A stretch of DNA of 64,000 nucleotides from the NCBI RefSeq assembly GCF_023554555.1, contig NZ_JAMJWC010000001.1:992001-1056000 (forward strand), written 5' to 3'. The DNA is from Sphingobacterium sp. lm-10. GTDB taxonomy: Bacteria; Bacteroidota; Bacteroidia; Sphingobacteriales; Sphingobacteriaceae. Of this stretch, positions 25,765 through 35,936 are shown piece after piece (positions within the stretch are counted from its first letter, which is position 1; every line of letters begins with the position of its first letter). Both the position numbers and the translations under genes were made by a program. The notes under the pieces were generated by a model. The model did no database searches, was not told the origin of the DNA, and was given only the letters and a program-made list of their open reading frames with translations.

Positions 25765-26138
25765 GTGACAACTATTCGAGATTTATTACGCCACTCATCG
25801 GGCTTAAGCTATCCAATAATATCGAATGATAGTAGAATGCGGGCAATCTATGAAAAGGCAGGAATAGTTACGGGTATCGGTAATAAGGGCACACCGACGC
25901 AAATAATAGAGCTACTCGCTAAACAACCCCTATTGCACGAGCCCAATACCGCTTTCACCTATGGCCTGAATTAGGCACCTTTTCTCGGGGAGGTGCATTT
26001 AACACGCACTACTGGGTAGACCCCAAAGAAAACATCATTGGATTAATATTTACACAAGAATATTTCGCCGCCTCCTATAATGATCTAGTGACTGTCTATA
26101 AGAATGTTGTGTATGCCAATACAGATGGAGTGGATTAA
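25765..26138 (+). pseudogene. serine hydrolase (beta-lactamase family, class C-like) remnant with internal deletion
   Basis: The first part (25765-25974) encodes TTIRDLLRHSSGLSY and later LLHEPNTAFTYGLN, the middle of a class C-type serine hydrolase around its HTSGL and YG motifs. The frame then stops; in a shifted frame, from about 25973 to 26138, the C-terminal end of the same family follows (SRGGAFNTHYWVDPKENIIG). The N-terminal SxxK region and the part between are gone. So this is a fragment with both 5' and internal deletions and a frameshift. Confidence 0.75.
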
Positions 26139-26587
26139 TTTTTTAAAAACTAAATAGCTGATATCCATTAAACCACACGCGTATATACGATTGCCAATAC
26201 GCAAACTCCGCAGAAAATACCCGAGAAATGTTCTGCAAGTAAATATCATTATTCCATTCAGCCGTCAATTTTTACGGTCGTTTTACATGCTCTGTTTTAC
26301 ACCCACCATTTCCAGACAAACCTGCTCAAAACGGACGATCTATTATCGGAATCAACGCTAAAAATAGCGCACGATGCGTATGGGATAGTGTATTATTTAC
26401 AATACAATTAAATAAATTAATAACTAATGTTTGTTAAAATAATTTAATTGCAATATAATTGATTTTAAGTAGCAATAATTTCTATTTATAAACCACGAGT
26501 AATTAATGTTTTCACAAAACGCATTAGTATTTCTATATCATTGCAAATAAGTGAAAGTAGTTAAAACCTTTATTTTATTTTTTGTTA
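26139..26587. other. intergenic, AT-rich, no gene seen
   Basis: Lies between the hydrolase remnant and the TonB-dependent receptor. No coding frame or strong hairpin was found. It should hold the promoter for the receptor/GH3 pair, but no clear TAnnTTTG box was identified. Confidence 0.4.
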
Positions 26588-28834
26588 ATGATTCTATTCC
26601 CCAGTAAGTTAATTTGTTTTTCATGTCTTTTTATGTGTGTGTTATTAGCGTCAGCACAATCGGACACCACTACTATGCGAGATTCCTTGTTGACCAAGCG
26701 TATAATACAAAGCGCCACCATCAGCAAAGAAGATAATAACCGTAATGTATTATTAAATGCGGCCAATAACACGAGTCCACGTGATGTAAACATTGGCTTG
26801 CCCACTTCTGTGGGAGGAATTACAATTCTGGAAAATGACTTGCCTGTGGTGTATTTCTTTTGGCCAGAACTGCCCTCATCAACTTGGAGACCAGGCAATG
26901 GACTAAGCAAAACCGGCCTATTGCGTATGAATCAGCTATCCATGACTATGGGTGATCTCGGCTTCGCAGTTAATTCTTATTCTCAAACTGGCACCGAAAA
27001 ATTTCAGCTGAAATCGACATTTTCAACGAGCCATTTTGGTTGGTTACAGGGAGATGTCAATATTTCCGGCCCTACCATCCTACCTGGGTGGTCGTATACC
27101 TTGGGGGCTATGCTAAACTATGACCCCAGCACATATAGGCTGGGTTTTGCACGCAATGTAGATGATACGCAGATTATACGTGCTGGCCTAACGAAGCGAT
27201 TCAACAATGATAGAGGTCAGATATCTTTATTATATAAATATTCTAACTCCTATACACTGACTAATTTTGCGCCATTCGTGTACGAACCAGGAGGAAGAGT
27301 TACCGAATTAGAAAATTTCAGAATCGGCAGGGACTCCTATTTTGTGCGTGATGGCATGATCAGATTACATGATATCCGGACTGGGGTTACAGAATGGGAA
27401 AGCATCACTGGTAACAACGCTACCTCTCGCGCCAATAACATAGATGTGGTTGGAAATTATCTCTTGAATAACGACTGGAATTTTAAGTTCTCCGCGCGAC
27501 TACATAGTTCCCGCGTAGCTCGAACGACTATTTTCCCAGTAGGCACCTTTGTAAGTACGGCTGCCGACGGATATCAGATTGCGGCGACCAACGATCCTTA
27601 TGAAGGCAATATCAGTCGACAATTGGCGCTACATACCCCTACTACCCCCATTCTTTCTGCACAAGGTAGATTTTCGATCAGTAAAAAAATAGACAATCAT
27701 GATCTGGATATAGGCATACTCCAACAGTATTATCATATAAACAACTACGTTTCCAATCGCTCATTTTTCAATCAAAGTATAGAACCACAGCCCCAACGAC
27801 TTATTGGTCCGGAAACGGATACATATGGCTTCTACAATTACGATGTCGGCTCAGAATATCACAACGGGATAGAAAATAAACTCTCTCTGTATGCGAATGA
27901 TGAATGGCAGGTAAATGATAAGTTGAAGATACTTTATGGCGTAATTATTCGAAATCACCGTATTTGGGGTGATTATGCCACGACACCTAGACGAACGGGA
28001 TTTACTTTGGCCAATTCCAATTTTCAGGATATTCGGGAAAACTGGCTCCAGTATGGAGGAAGTGCGAATGTGGTATATAATCTTACCAGCAATGTGGGCT
28101 TAACATTTGACTTCCAATACAACGAAGAAAACAGAACATTAGAGGCATTCTCGCTCGCAGAACATCCTCGCACAAACAAAATTAGAAGCCCTTTAGGTGC
28201 ACTAGGTGTATTTTATAACAACAATTTCTTGCAGCTACTATCACAGACAACGTTTCTGCGACGCAACGATTATCTGGCACGCCTTAATTTGGTAAACCCA
28301 ACCGATCAGACCGACGTACAAGCTAGCACCGTATTTTACGATATTGAAACGTTGGGTTGGACGACAGATTTGTTATTTAAGCCATTCGAAGGATTCTCCC
28401 TTCATTATCTTATCACACTGCAAAACCCGATTTACAAGAATTTTACCTTCGATGCTTTCGATACCAGCTATGACTACACGAACAATAATGTTATGGGAGT
28501 CTCGAAGGTATTGATGGAAATAGACCCCGCCTATACCATCAAAAAATGGAAACTGTGGGCGAGTTTTCGCTATTTCAGCGATCAATACGCAAACTTAACT
28601 AACGTACTCTATTTTGCTCCGCGATGGGAAACGTTTGGTGGAGTAAACTACACCGTAAACAAGAGATTAAATATCGGCGTGAACGTCGTGAACTTCTTTA
28701 ACCAAAGAGGACCAAGTGGAATTATCAATGGCGCAGAACTTATCACTGACGCTACGCTTTATTATGGAAGGTTGCTGACTGGTTCTTACATGATGCCCTT
28801 TACCGTTCAATCAAAAATATCGTACAATTTTTAA
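26588..28834 (+). CDS. TonB-dependent receptor-like outer membrane protein
   Basis: About 748 residues from ATG 26588 (the earlier in-frame TTG at 26582 is less likely). A signal peptide (FSCLFMCVLLASAQ) is followed by a plug-like region (ILENDLPVVYFFWPELP) and a long series of alternating aromatic beta strands ending in SKISYNF, the usual C-terminal aromatic of an outer-membrane barrel. No carboxypeptidase-regulatory domain and no SusD partner, so it is not a SusC protein. It is followed 22 bases later by a GH3 glycosidase, which suggests import of the sugars released by that enzyme. The substrate is not readable. Confidence 0.82.
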   Translation: MILFPSKLICFSCLFMCVLLASAQSDTTTMRDSLLTKRIIQSATISKEDNNRNVLLNAANNTSPRDVNIGLPTSVGGITILENDLPVVYFFWPELPSSTWRPGNGLSKTGLLRMNQLSMTMGDLGFAVNSYSQTGTEKFQLKSTFSTSHFGWLQGDVNISGPTILPGWSYTLGAMLNYDPSTYRLGFARNVDDTQIIRAGLTKRFNNDRGQISLLYKYSNSYTLTNFAPFVYEPGGRVTELENFRIGRDSYFVRDGMIRLHDIRTGVTEWESITGNNATSRANNIDVVGNYLLNNDWNFKFSARLHSSRVARTTIFPVGTFVSTAADGYQIAATNDPYEGNISRQLALHTPTTPILSAQGRFSISKKIDNHDLDIGILQQYYHINNYVSNRSFFNQSIEPQPQRLIGPETDTYGFYNYDVGSEYHNGIENKLSLYANDEWQVNDKLKILYGVIIRNHRIWGDYATTPRRTGFTLANSNFQDIRENWLQYGGSANVVYNLTSNVGLTFDFQYNEENRTLEAFSLAEHPRTNKIRSPLGALGVFYNNNFLQLLSQTTFLRRNDYLARLNLVNPTDQTDVQASTVFYDIETLGWTTDLLFKPFEGFSLHYLITLQNPIYKNFTFDAFDTSYDYTNNNVMGVSKVLMEIDPAYTIKKWKLWASFRYFSDQYANLTNVLYFAPRWETFGGVNYTVNKRLNIGVNVVNFFNQRGPSGIINGAELITDATLYYGRLLTGSYMMPFTVQSKISYNF

Positions 28835-28856
28835 CACCTAATATGTGATAACACAA

Positions 28857-31175
28857 ATGAATATGAAGAATACATGCCTAATTACCGCGCTGACACTCGC
28901 TTCACTATGCCACGACAGCTGGGCGCAAGACATCGTCTATATCAAAAATCAGCAAGGACCTGTGTTAGGATATAGCACATCATCTGGCGTTAAGCTATTA
29001 CAGGTAGATGGATTATCGTTCAAAGATTTAAACCGGAATGGAAAGCTGGATATTTACGAAGACTGGCGGCTTCCAGCAGAGGAGCGTGCACGGGATTTAG
29101 CCTCGCAAATGAGCGTCGCCCAGATTGCTGGATTAATGTTGTACAGTCCTCATCAAGCCATCCCGTCAACACTTGGATTCGTCCCATCTACCTATGGCGG
29201 AAAGAGTTTTGCCGAGAGTGGTGCAGATCCAGCCGAACTAACCGACCAACAGCAAAAATTTTTGCGAGAAGATCATCTTCGACATGTGTTGATTACCAAA
29301 GTACAAACTCCGGAAATCGCCGCTAGATGGACCAATACTCTACAAGCCTATGTGGAATCTCTTCCGCTAGGTATTCCGGCGAATAATAGTTCCGATCCTC
29401 GACACGCCGCCAGCGCAAATGCGGAATTTAACGAAGGGGCTGGCGGTAATATATCCATATGGCCTGATGGCTTGGCGCTCGGCGCTACCTTCGATCCAAA
29501 CATCGTTAAGCGATTTGGAGAGGTAGCCTCCATAGAATACCGCGCACTCGGCATTACAACAGCACTGTCACCACAGATAGATCTGGCGACGGAACCGCGA
29601 TGGTATCGTGCAGCCTATGCGTTCAGTGAAAGTCCGGAGCTAACCACCGACATGGGACGAGCCTACATAGATGGTTTCCAAACCTCAACAGAAACGCATG
29701 GAAATGCGCCCGGCTGGGGCATAAAAAGTGTTAACGCCATGGTCAAACACTGGCCGGGAGGTGGCGCAGAAGAGGCTGGCCGCGATGCACACTGGGCTAT
29801 GGGAAAGTTCGCCATATTTCCAGGGAAGAATTTTCAAGCACACCTTAAGCCTTTTACAGAAGGCGCATTAAAACTAGCGGGAGGAACAGAGCAAGCCTCG
29901 GCCATTATGCCTTACTATACGATAAGCTATGGTCAGGATTCTGTATATGGCGAAAACGTAGGCAATGCGTTTAGCAAATACATCATTAACGATCTTCTAA
30001 GAGACACATATGGCTATGATGGTGTCGTATGTACCGATTGGGGTGTTACTGCGGATGAAGGACGGACACCGAGTAGTTTTGCAGGAAAGCCCTGGGGTGT
30101 AGAACAACTTACTATAACGCAAAGACACTATATGGCGATCCAAGCTGGCGTTGACCAGTTTGGTGGTAATCAAGATAGTGCGCCTATTCTAGAGGCCTAT
30201 CAACTTGGTATCAAAGATTATGGGGAGAAACAGATGCGGGAGCGATTCGAAAAATCAGCCGTACGTCTCTTAAAAAACATCGTTAGAACGGGGCTGTTCG
30301 AAAATCCATATGTTGATCCGGAAAAAACGAAGTCTCTTGTAGGGGCTGCAGAACTTGTAAAAGAAGGGTATGAAGCGCAAATCAAATCTATTGTCATGCT
30401 AAAAAACCAAAATAATACCTTGCCAATACGCGATAAGCAAACAGTATATATTCCTAAAAGCTACCAATCGGGATCTTTTGATTGGTGGGGCGTCTATAAA
30501 GAATCCCGTCTGGATTACCCAGTAGATCTAGATGTAGTGCGTGAATACTACCACGTAACCAATAATCCTACCGAGGCCGACTTTTCCATTGTTTTCATTT
30601 CCAGTCCTGCTAGTCCCGAAGGTGGTTATAGTAATCTGGATGTACAACGTGGCGGTACTGGCTATGTTCCCATATCGCTTCAATATAGAGGTTATACGGC
30701 CACGAAAGCTCGCGAACAAAGCATCGCAGCGGGCGATCCCCTTATTGCGCCCGAAGTGACCAATCGAAGCTATCAACATAAATTTCAAACGGCATCGAAC
30801 TGGACGGATTTGCAAACAATTGAAAACACCCGACGAGCTATGGGAGACAAACCTGTTATCGTGGCTGTAGTTACTTCCAAACCGATGATATTCAGTGAAT
30901 TTGAAGATTTATCCAATAGTATATTGGTTAATTTCAATGTAAGTAATCGTGCTGTGTTGGATATTATTTCCGGGAAATACGAGCCGTCAGGGCTATTGCC
31001 CATACAGATGCCAAAAAATATGGATACTGTTGAACAGCAATTGGAAGACGTGCCTTTCGATATGGAACCCTATCAAGACAGTGCAGAAAATCTATATGAT
31101 TTTGGATTTGGACTTAACTGGAAAGGCGTTATAAAAGATAGTCGATACCAGAAGTATCGGCATGATAAGAAGTAA
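28857..31175 (+). CDS. exported glycoside hydrolase family 3 (beta-glucosidase-like)
   Basis: About 772 residues. Signal peptide (ITALTLASLCHDSWAQ), then a segment with a calcium-binding-like LNRNGKLDIYEDWRLP and the GH3 N-terminal barrel (LASQMSVAQIAGLML). The conserved KHWPGGG and the nucleophile Asp in YDGVVCTDWGVT (about residue 393) are present, followed by the GH3 C-terminal domain (SIVMLKNQNNTLPI). Predicted retaining beta-glycosidase in the periplasm or at the surface. The gene is 22 bases after the receptor gene, so it is probably cotranscribed. Starts at 28845 (GTG) or 28863 (ATG) are alternatives; 28857 keeps a usual leader. Confidence 0.88.
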   Translation: MNMKNTCLITALTLASLCHDSWAQDIVYIKNQQGPVLGYSTSSGVKLLQVDGLSFKDLNRNGKLDIYEDWRLPAEERARDLASQMSVAQIAGLMLYSPHQAIPSTLGFVPSTYGGKSFAESGADPAELTDQQQKFLREDHLRHVLITKVQTPEIAARWTNTLQAYVESLPLGIPANNSSDPRHAASANAEFNEGAGGNISIWPDGLALGATFDPNIVKRFGEVASIEYRALGITTALSPQIDLATEPRWYRAAYAFSESPELTTDMGRAYIDGFQTSTETHGNAPGWGIKSVNAMVKHWPGGGAEEAGRDAHWAMGKFAIFPGKNFQAHLKPFTEGALKLAGGTEQASAIMPYYTISYGQDSVYGENVGNAFSKYIINDLLRDTYGYDGVVCTDWGVTADEGRTPSSFAGKPWGVEQLTITQRHYMAIQAGVDQFGGNQDSAPILEAYQLGIKDYGEKQMRERFEKSAVRLLKNIVRTGLFENPYVDPEKTKSLVGAAELVKEGYEAQIKSIVMLKNQNNTLPIRDKQTVYIPKSYQSGSFDWWGVYKESRLDYPVDLDVVREYYHVTNNPTEADFSIVFISSPASPEGGYSNLDVQRGGTGYVPISLQYRGYTATKAREQSIAAGDPLIAPEVTNRSYQHKFQTASNWTDLQTIENTRRAMGDKPVIVAVVTSKPMIFSEFEDLSNSILVNFNVSNRAVLDIISGKYEPSGLLPIQMPKNMDTVEQQLEDVPFDMEPYQDSAENLYDFGFGLNWKGVIKDSRYQKYRHDKK

Positions 31176-31204
31176 TGATTTCCATGATATCGTAAGAAGG
31201 TCGA

Positions 31205-31227
31205 CGGTAGCCTGCTATCGACTTTTT
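31205..31227 (+). terminator. probable Rho-independent terminator after GH3
   Basis: A 6-bp stem (CGGTAG 31205-31210, CTATCG 31215-31220; one G-T pair) with loop CCTG is followed by ACTTTTT. The stem is short but ends the receptor/GH3 unit. The remaining 31228-31496 shows no gene. Confidence 0.5.
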
Positions 31228-31496
31228 CACCTAAATTATCTCGTTCCGAAACTGACCCGTAATTAGGCTTACGACAGTACAGACTGGTACAAGGTTGGTC
31301 GAAAGAAAATAGCATTAGCCGTCTTGTTAATCATTGAGTTGACCAATACAGAGGAACAGATTGGAAACAGTGGGAGCCCATATTTGGGTTTTCTAAACAA
31401 ACTCTGATGAGGTCACGCGGTTAATAAGCCTGTTCTAAACAAGCATTGAAGAAACATCATTGGATGAGCCACGAAGGCGGCTCATCCAAAAAAATA

Positions 31497-32711
31497 CTAT
31501 ACCTCTTTTAATAATCGCATACCGAAGCCCGGCAAAGCCGGCGGAATGAGTTTTCCATCCTTCAATTGATAACCTGAAAGATCCACATCTTCTGATGTGC
31601 TGGATACACCTTCGATGGTGATTACATTGCCCAAGCCACCTGCAAGATGTGCCGTATAATACGATTTTAATAGCGAACCCCAGGCATGTGGTGAAGAGTG
31701 TGTATTTGTCTTCTTTAATTCAGTTATTAGCTTTCGCCAATTCGTAAATCCTAGCTCTTCAATATCGGTCAAATGTACATCGAGCAATTTTTTATCGATT
31801 AATTTCTGCAGAAATTGTTGATCTGCATCAGCTTCTCCATCGGCGAGTAAAGGCGTAAGACCTTGACTATTTAGGTAATTCCTCAGTTTTTCATATTGAG
31901 GAATAGTTTCATGAAAAGGCTCTTCAATCCAAAATAATTTGACGCCCGCAATGCCATCCAAATATTGAATAAATTCATCAACTGAAAACCCATTATTTCC
32001 ATCCACTAGTATACCGCAATCCGGAAATGCGCTGGCCACTTGCTTGGTTATTTCTATATCGCGTGCCAGCCCTTGTTTGAAAGGCATCCAACGGTGGCCG
32101 CGACCGATCTTCAATTTGAACTGTCGATAACCTAGATCGTAATCGTAGCGACATTCTTCCAAAATCTTGTCAATGCCACCAGGCTGATGTGTAGGTTCTA
32201 AATCGTCGAAGTAAATCATCCCGCTGTAACAATCCGTAATGATAGGTTCAGGCTGTCCTAAAAGTGCATATACTGGTTTATTCAGAATCACCCCCGCGAG
32301 ATCATGCATAGCGATATCAAATGCAATATGATTAGGATCTTTAATACCTGCTGCAACCGTAAACAGTTCTGAAACCTTCTTTCCTACCACTTGAGCGCGA
32401 AGTTTTTCTGCATCGCGTTGACTTCCGCGTAATGAGCCCCAGCCCATGGCTCCTTGCTTGGTATCTATCCTGCAAATATCGACTCGCGGACCATAGCCAT
32501 GTAAATCCAATCGGGCATTTTTACCGACAAGCCTTGGGTATTGCAACCGCACACTCGAAAATCGGATTTCCTGAATGGTATGATGAGATAGATCCTCATC
32601 AGCCTGAACAATTGCACTGTCAAATAGTGGTTCACTCAAGGCATTTTGCCCAAGTAATGTGGTCGATAAAGCCCCAATACCTAGGGCTTGCAAAAAATTG
32701 CTGCGTTTCAT
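31497..32711 (-). CDS. exported enolase-superfamily (mandelate racemase/muconate-lactonizing-type) protein
   Basis: 404 residues. The N-terminus (MKRSNFLQALGIGALSTTLL) is a signal peptide of the lipid- or Tat-like kind, lacking a full twin-arginine. Enolase-superfamily features: the Lys pair in YRQFKLKIGRGHRW, metal ligands Asp in GILVDGNNGF and Glu in LFWIEEPFHE, and a third acidic site near LADGEADA. Members abstract the proton next to a carboxylate, for instance sugar acid dehydratases or racemases. An exported member is unusual; it may process sugar acids from glycans. It stands alone between converging units. Confidence 0.82.
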   Translation of the reverse strand: MKRSNFLQALGIGALSTTLLGQNALSEPLFDSAIVQADEDLSHHTIQEIRFSSVRLQYPRLVGKNARLDLHGYGPRVDICRIDTKQGAMGWGSLRGSQRDAEKLRAQVVGKKVSELFTVAAGIKDPNHIAFDIAMHDLAGVILNKPVYALLGQPEPIITDCYSGMIYFDDLEPTHQPGGIDKILEECRYDYDLGYRQFKLKIGRGHRWMPFKQGLARDIEITKQVASAFPDCGILVDGNNGFSVDEFIQYLDGIAGVKLFWIEEPFHETIPQYEKLRNYLNSQGLTPLLADGEADADQQFLQKLIDKKLLDVHLTDIEELGFTNWRKLITELKKTNTHSSPHAWGSLLKSYYTAHLAGGLGNVITIEGVSSTSEDVDLSGYQLKDGKLIPPALPGFGMRLLKEV

Positions 32712-33022
32712 CTTTTAGCGTTTATAGGTAGCGACACTTTTGTGCCATTAATTTATCGAAGTCCAGTTTGATTATACTAAAGATTTATATAGCTATAACG
32801 ATTTATCTACACGCGCCTTCGCTATAAATATGTGCCTTTCAGGGCATCAAATGATGTAAAGAAACTGGGCTTACTGTTTATAATTGGTAGTAAATATACC
32901 ATTTTTCACTACCCCGAGGTAGGAAAAATCAATAAATTAATTGTATTTCAATCTAATCTGCCAACTAGGTTTTTATGCGGATTGAATAGCTTCTGCTTTA
33001 TAAAATGAAGATATCGTATGGT
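32712..33022. other. intergenic, no gene seen
   Basis: AT-rich stretch between the enolase-superfamily gene and the 2H phosphoesterase gene, both on the minus strand. No frame or hairpin of note; it should contain the promoter of the former. Confidence 0.4.
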
Positions 33023-33544
33023 TTATGTACCAAAATCAAATCTTTCCTGGTGGGCCCAGGGGCCACCTTGGTAAATCCAAAGATCCAAACCGGTGGCCGA
33101 AATATCAAATGGTGAAAAGCCCGCTTTCAATTCCTCAAGCAGTTGTTTAGAAGCCTGGGGTGTTACTTTATTCTGTACGGTGATATGTGGTCTAAAGCAT
33201 TGCTTATCTTGAGGAATCAGATCATCTGCGAAAACATCACTTAGGTGTCGGTGTAGCTGTTGCAATACAGCGGATTCCACCTGATAGGCGACGCCAGCGC
33301 CCAAGTACATCAAATTAGTTACCGTCATTTTAAAGGAATCAAGTCTAAGTCCACGTAAAATTTCGAAGGTATAGGAAGCGTCCGAAAGTTGATGAAACAA
33401 CGTTAAGTGTGCCTTTAGATAATTCCGCTCATTAGGAAAGTGCTTATCACGTAGCCCATCAAAATAGGCCTGACTAACTGCGTCCAAACGCAGTGTTAAT
33501 ATATAAATTATTTTACCTTCTGTTGCCTGCATCTTTGTGAACAA
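33023..33544 (-). CDS. 2'-5' RNA ligase family (2H phosphoesterase) protein
   Basis: 173 residues. The two defining motifs of the 2H superfamily are present: HLTL in [10 protein letters not shown] and HITV in [10 protein letters not shown]. Such proteins hydrolyse cyclic or 2'-5' phosphodiesters in RNA or nucleotides. It overlaps the 3' end of the DUF2256 gene in another frame (33508-33544), so it is translated from the same message. A start at 33532 (MQATEGK) is possible. Confidence 0.88.
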   Translation of the reverse strand: MFTKMQATEGKIIYILTLRLDAVSQAYFDGLRDKHFPNERNYLKAHLTLFHQLSDASYTFEILRGLRLDSFKMTVTNLMYLGAGVAYQVESAVLQQLHRHLSDVFADDLIPQDKQCFRPHITVQNKVTPQASKQLLEELKAGFSPFDISATGLDLWIYQGGPWAHQERFDFGT

Positions 33545-33651
33545 TATTTAACTTCATGCCACACTTTTTCCCATTTCTTACGCCAGGTAAATGGCCTTCC
33601 GCAAGAGGCGCAATTTTTTTGGGGTAAATCGGCTTTCTTAACCCCTTTCAT
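33508..33651 (-). CDS. DUF2256 small zinc-ribbon-like protein
   Basis: 47 residues, too short for most gene callers but clearly a DUF2256 member: [20 protein letters not shown], then [16 protein letters not shown]. Four cysteines (14, 17, 37, 41) form a CxxC...CxxxC zinc site. Its start overlaps the stop of the DUF4385 gene by 14 bases and its end overlaps the 2H gene by 37 bases. DUF2256 proteins often occur near photolyase/cryptochrome genes; no photolyase is in the window. Confidence 0.88.
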   Translation of the reverse strand: MKGVKKADLPQKNCASCGRPFTWRKKWEKVWHEVKYCSQRCRQQKVK

Positions 33652-34123
33652 GCTTCCATTGCTTTTTCATGTCCGCGTATTTTTTATTCCCTTCGGCTTC
33701 TTTCCAACGTACATAGAATACATCCGCAGCGGCCGCTTTCTCCATATCACCCGTACCTCGTTCTAATAAAGCATACCCTTCTTTCTCATCGTATTTCTTA
33801 CCACCCTTGTAATTTGCATAACGCCGTGCACGCGTATATCCCATCTGCAAATACTTGCGCGCCATATCTGCTCCGACAAAATCATCGGCTTTTAGATATT
33901 TCTGGAATAAATCAAAGATCTTATTACTGCTTTCCAAAGCAATGGCTTCCGTCTTAAACCTCCAGTATTGTCCTATCTCCGATTTATAGGGTTCACAAAT
34001 TAACACGCCCTGCTCCCCTTTTCCCACACGATACTGCTGGGGGTTTGTACGATAATCAATGTCTGCCTTCCAGGGGTAGCGCTCTTTGTTGAAGTTTAAG
34101 TAGCTGGGCTGACGACTTTTCAT
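33638..34123 (-). CDS. DUF4385 protein
   Basis: 161 residues, matching DUF4385 as I know it: [37 protein letters not shown] and [20 protein letters not shown]. Soluble, basic, no signal peptide, function unknown. Part of the overlapping DUF3253-DUF4385-DUF2256-2H set; the 14-base overlap with DUF2256 suggests coupling. Confidence 0.85.
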   Translation of the reverse strand: MKSRQPSYLNFNKERYPWKADIDYRTNPQQYRVGKGEQGVLICEPYKSEIGQYWRFKTEAIALESSNKIFDLFQKYLKADDFVGADMARKYLQMGYTRARRYANYKGGKKYDEKEGYALLERGTGDMEKAAAADVFYVRWKEAEGNKKYADMKKQWKHERG

Positions 34124-34155
34124 AGCGAGGATGGTTATACTTTATTAACGACAGA

Positions 34156-34401
34156 TCATCTGCTCTTGATACGGATCGGCCCCTTGATATGCGCTATGTC
34201 TACAGCTTCTCCATTTTGGGTAATGATCACCTTGCCTTGATGCTGCAATTCAATGGCCACTTCCACGATGTCTTTCATATACTTCCGCCAATCGTCTGGG
34301 TATAATACGCGCGCAATTTCCGATGGACAAATACTTTTCTCCGAACCGCGGGCGGTTGTCGCTGATAAAATCGCTTCAGAAATCTCCCGGTCAAGTTGCA
34401 T
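34156..34401 (-). CDS. DUF3253 protein
   Basis: 81 residues, winged-helix-like and small, with the DUF3253 signature CPSEIARVLYPDDWRKYM and the end GPIRIKSR. It is the first gene of the four-gene cluster, 32 bases before DUF4385. Function unknown; the fold hints at nucleic acid binding. No promoter element is sure in the 294-base gap that follows upstream (34402-34695). Confidence 0.85.
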   Translation of the reverse strand: MQLDREISEAILSATTARGSEKSICPSEIARVLYPDDWRKYMKDIVEVAIELQHQGKVIITQNGEAVDIAHIKGPIRIKSR

Positions 34402-34695
34402 AGAGCACTAACAATAAGAAAAGGCTATTGGTTTCGATTTTTCTCACACTACTGCTATTTCATGTAGCATCTAAAGTTGGCTATTGATCAAAAAACTATT
34501 TTTTTACTCCAGAATGGCTATCTGTTGATAGTAAACCGCTCTACGAGCGCTTTGCCAACTGTAATGAGCATGATGAAATGAGAGCAAGCATTTTCAATTA
34601 TTATCTTCTCATACAAATAGAATTGTGTATTTTAATTCAAATTATACCACATTTTTAATCTGCAAAGAATTAAATCGCCATCAAACGTCACTAAT

Positions 34696-35808
34696 ATGAA
34701 GCAAAATCACGTCTCTATCATTCCTTTATATATAGCATTCATCTTAATTTTATTCCCTGCTGGGATGCGAGCCATTGCGCAGCAAAAATTGGATGTGGTT
34801 GTGGCTGGCTTAAGTCATGATCATGTTTATGAGATCATGAACAGGTATGAAAAAGGCGAGGTAAACATTATCGGCATCTCAGAAAGCAATACCGATCTAA
34901 TTCATCGGTTTCAACAACGATACAAGCTCCATGATTCGCTATTCTATCATGATCTAGCGTCTCTTTTGAAAATGCGAAAACCAGACGTCGTATTAGCCTA
35001 TAATGCAATAGATGATCATTTAGCAGTCGTGGAAGCAGCAGCGCCATTAGGAATATCTGTGATGGTAGAGAAACCACTAGCCACTACCGTCAAGCAGGCA
35101 GAGCGTATGGCAGAACTAGCCAGAAAGTACCAGATTCATGTATTGACCAACTATGAGACTACCTGGTATGCGAGTAATCAAGAAGCGTATACGAAAATCA
35201 AAGACAAGCAAGAAATTGGGAAGATCAGGAAGATGATTGTTCACGACGGGCATCAGGGACCTAAGGAAATCAACGTGAGTAAAGAATTTTTAAGTTGGCT
35301 GACTGATCCTGTAAAAAATGGTGGAGGTGCGCTTGTTGATTTTGGTTGTTATGGTGCGAATCTCATGACCTGGCTGATGGATGGGAAAGCACCTATAGCC
35401 GTCACAGCGGTGACCAGACAGCTCAAAAAGGAAGTGTATCCGCATGTGGATGATGATGCTACCATTCTTTTAGAATACCCGGAAGCAACGGGCATCATTG
35501 AAGCATCCTGGAACTGGCCTTTTTCTATTAAGGATATGGAAATATTTGGCCAAACAGGCTATATACAAGCCGTAAATCCAACAACCCTCAGAATAAAAGA
35601 GAAAGAAGGAGTACCTTACAAAGAAAGCCTTGCCACTCCCCTTCCAACGCATTCTAGTAATCACCTAAACTACCTTTCCGCATTATTGCACCATAATATT
35701 AAGCCAGAACGGGATTTATCGAGTTTAGAAAACAACCTCATTGTGGTGAAAATTTTAGAAGCTGCAAAAACCTCTGCAAAGACGGGTCGTCGTGTGTTGA
35801 TAAAATAA
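34696..35808 (+). CDS. exported Gfo/Idh/MocA-family oxidoreductase
   Basis: 370 residues. A signal peptide (FILILFPAGMRAIAQ) precedes an NAD(P)-binding Rossmann domain (VVAGLSHDHVYEIM) with the Gfo/Idh/MocA motif VMVEKPLATT (catalytic-type EKP), and a C-terminal domain with DFGCYGANLMTWLM. Exported family members typically act on sugars or glycosides in the periplasm with tightly bound NAD. It is on its own and divergent from the DUF3253 cluster. Confidence 0.87.
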   Translation: MKQNHVSIIPLYIAFILILFPAGMRAIAQQKLDVVVAGLSHDHVYEIMNRYEKGEVNIIGISESNTDLIHRFQQRYKLHDSLFYHDLASLLKMRKPDVVLAYNAIDDHLAVVEAAAPLGISVMVEKPLATTVKQAERMAELARKYQIHVLTNYETTWYASNQEAYTKIKDKQEIGKIRKMIVHDGHQGPKEINVSKEFLSWLTDPVKNGGGALVDFGCYGANLMTWLMDGKAPIAVTAVTRQLKKEVYPHVDDDATILLEYPEATGIIEASWNWPFSIKDMEIFGQTGYIQAVNPTTLRIKEKEGVPYKESLATPLPTHSSNHLNYLSALLHHNIKPERDLSSLENNLIVVKILEAAKTSAKTGRRVLIK

Positions 35809-35936
35809 GGAGTTTACTCTTTAACCGCTTGTTATTTACCTATTTCAGGTACAGCGATAGGCTATTTTCTTATTTTGATTACAAGCATCAGGGATTTGCA
35901 TACATCCTCGCGCTTTCGCTTCGCGATCTTTGAATC

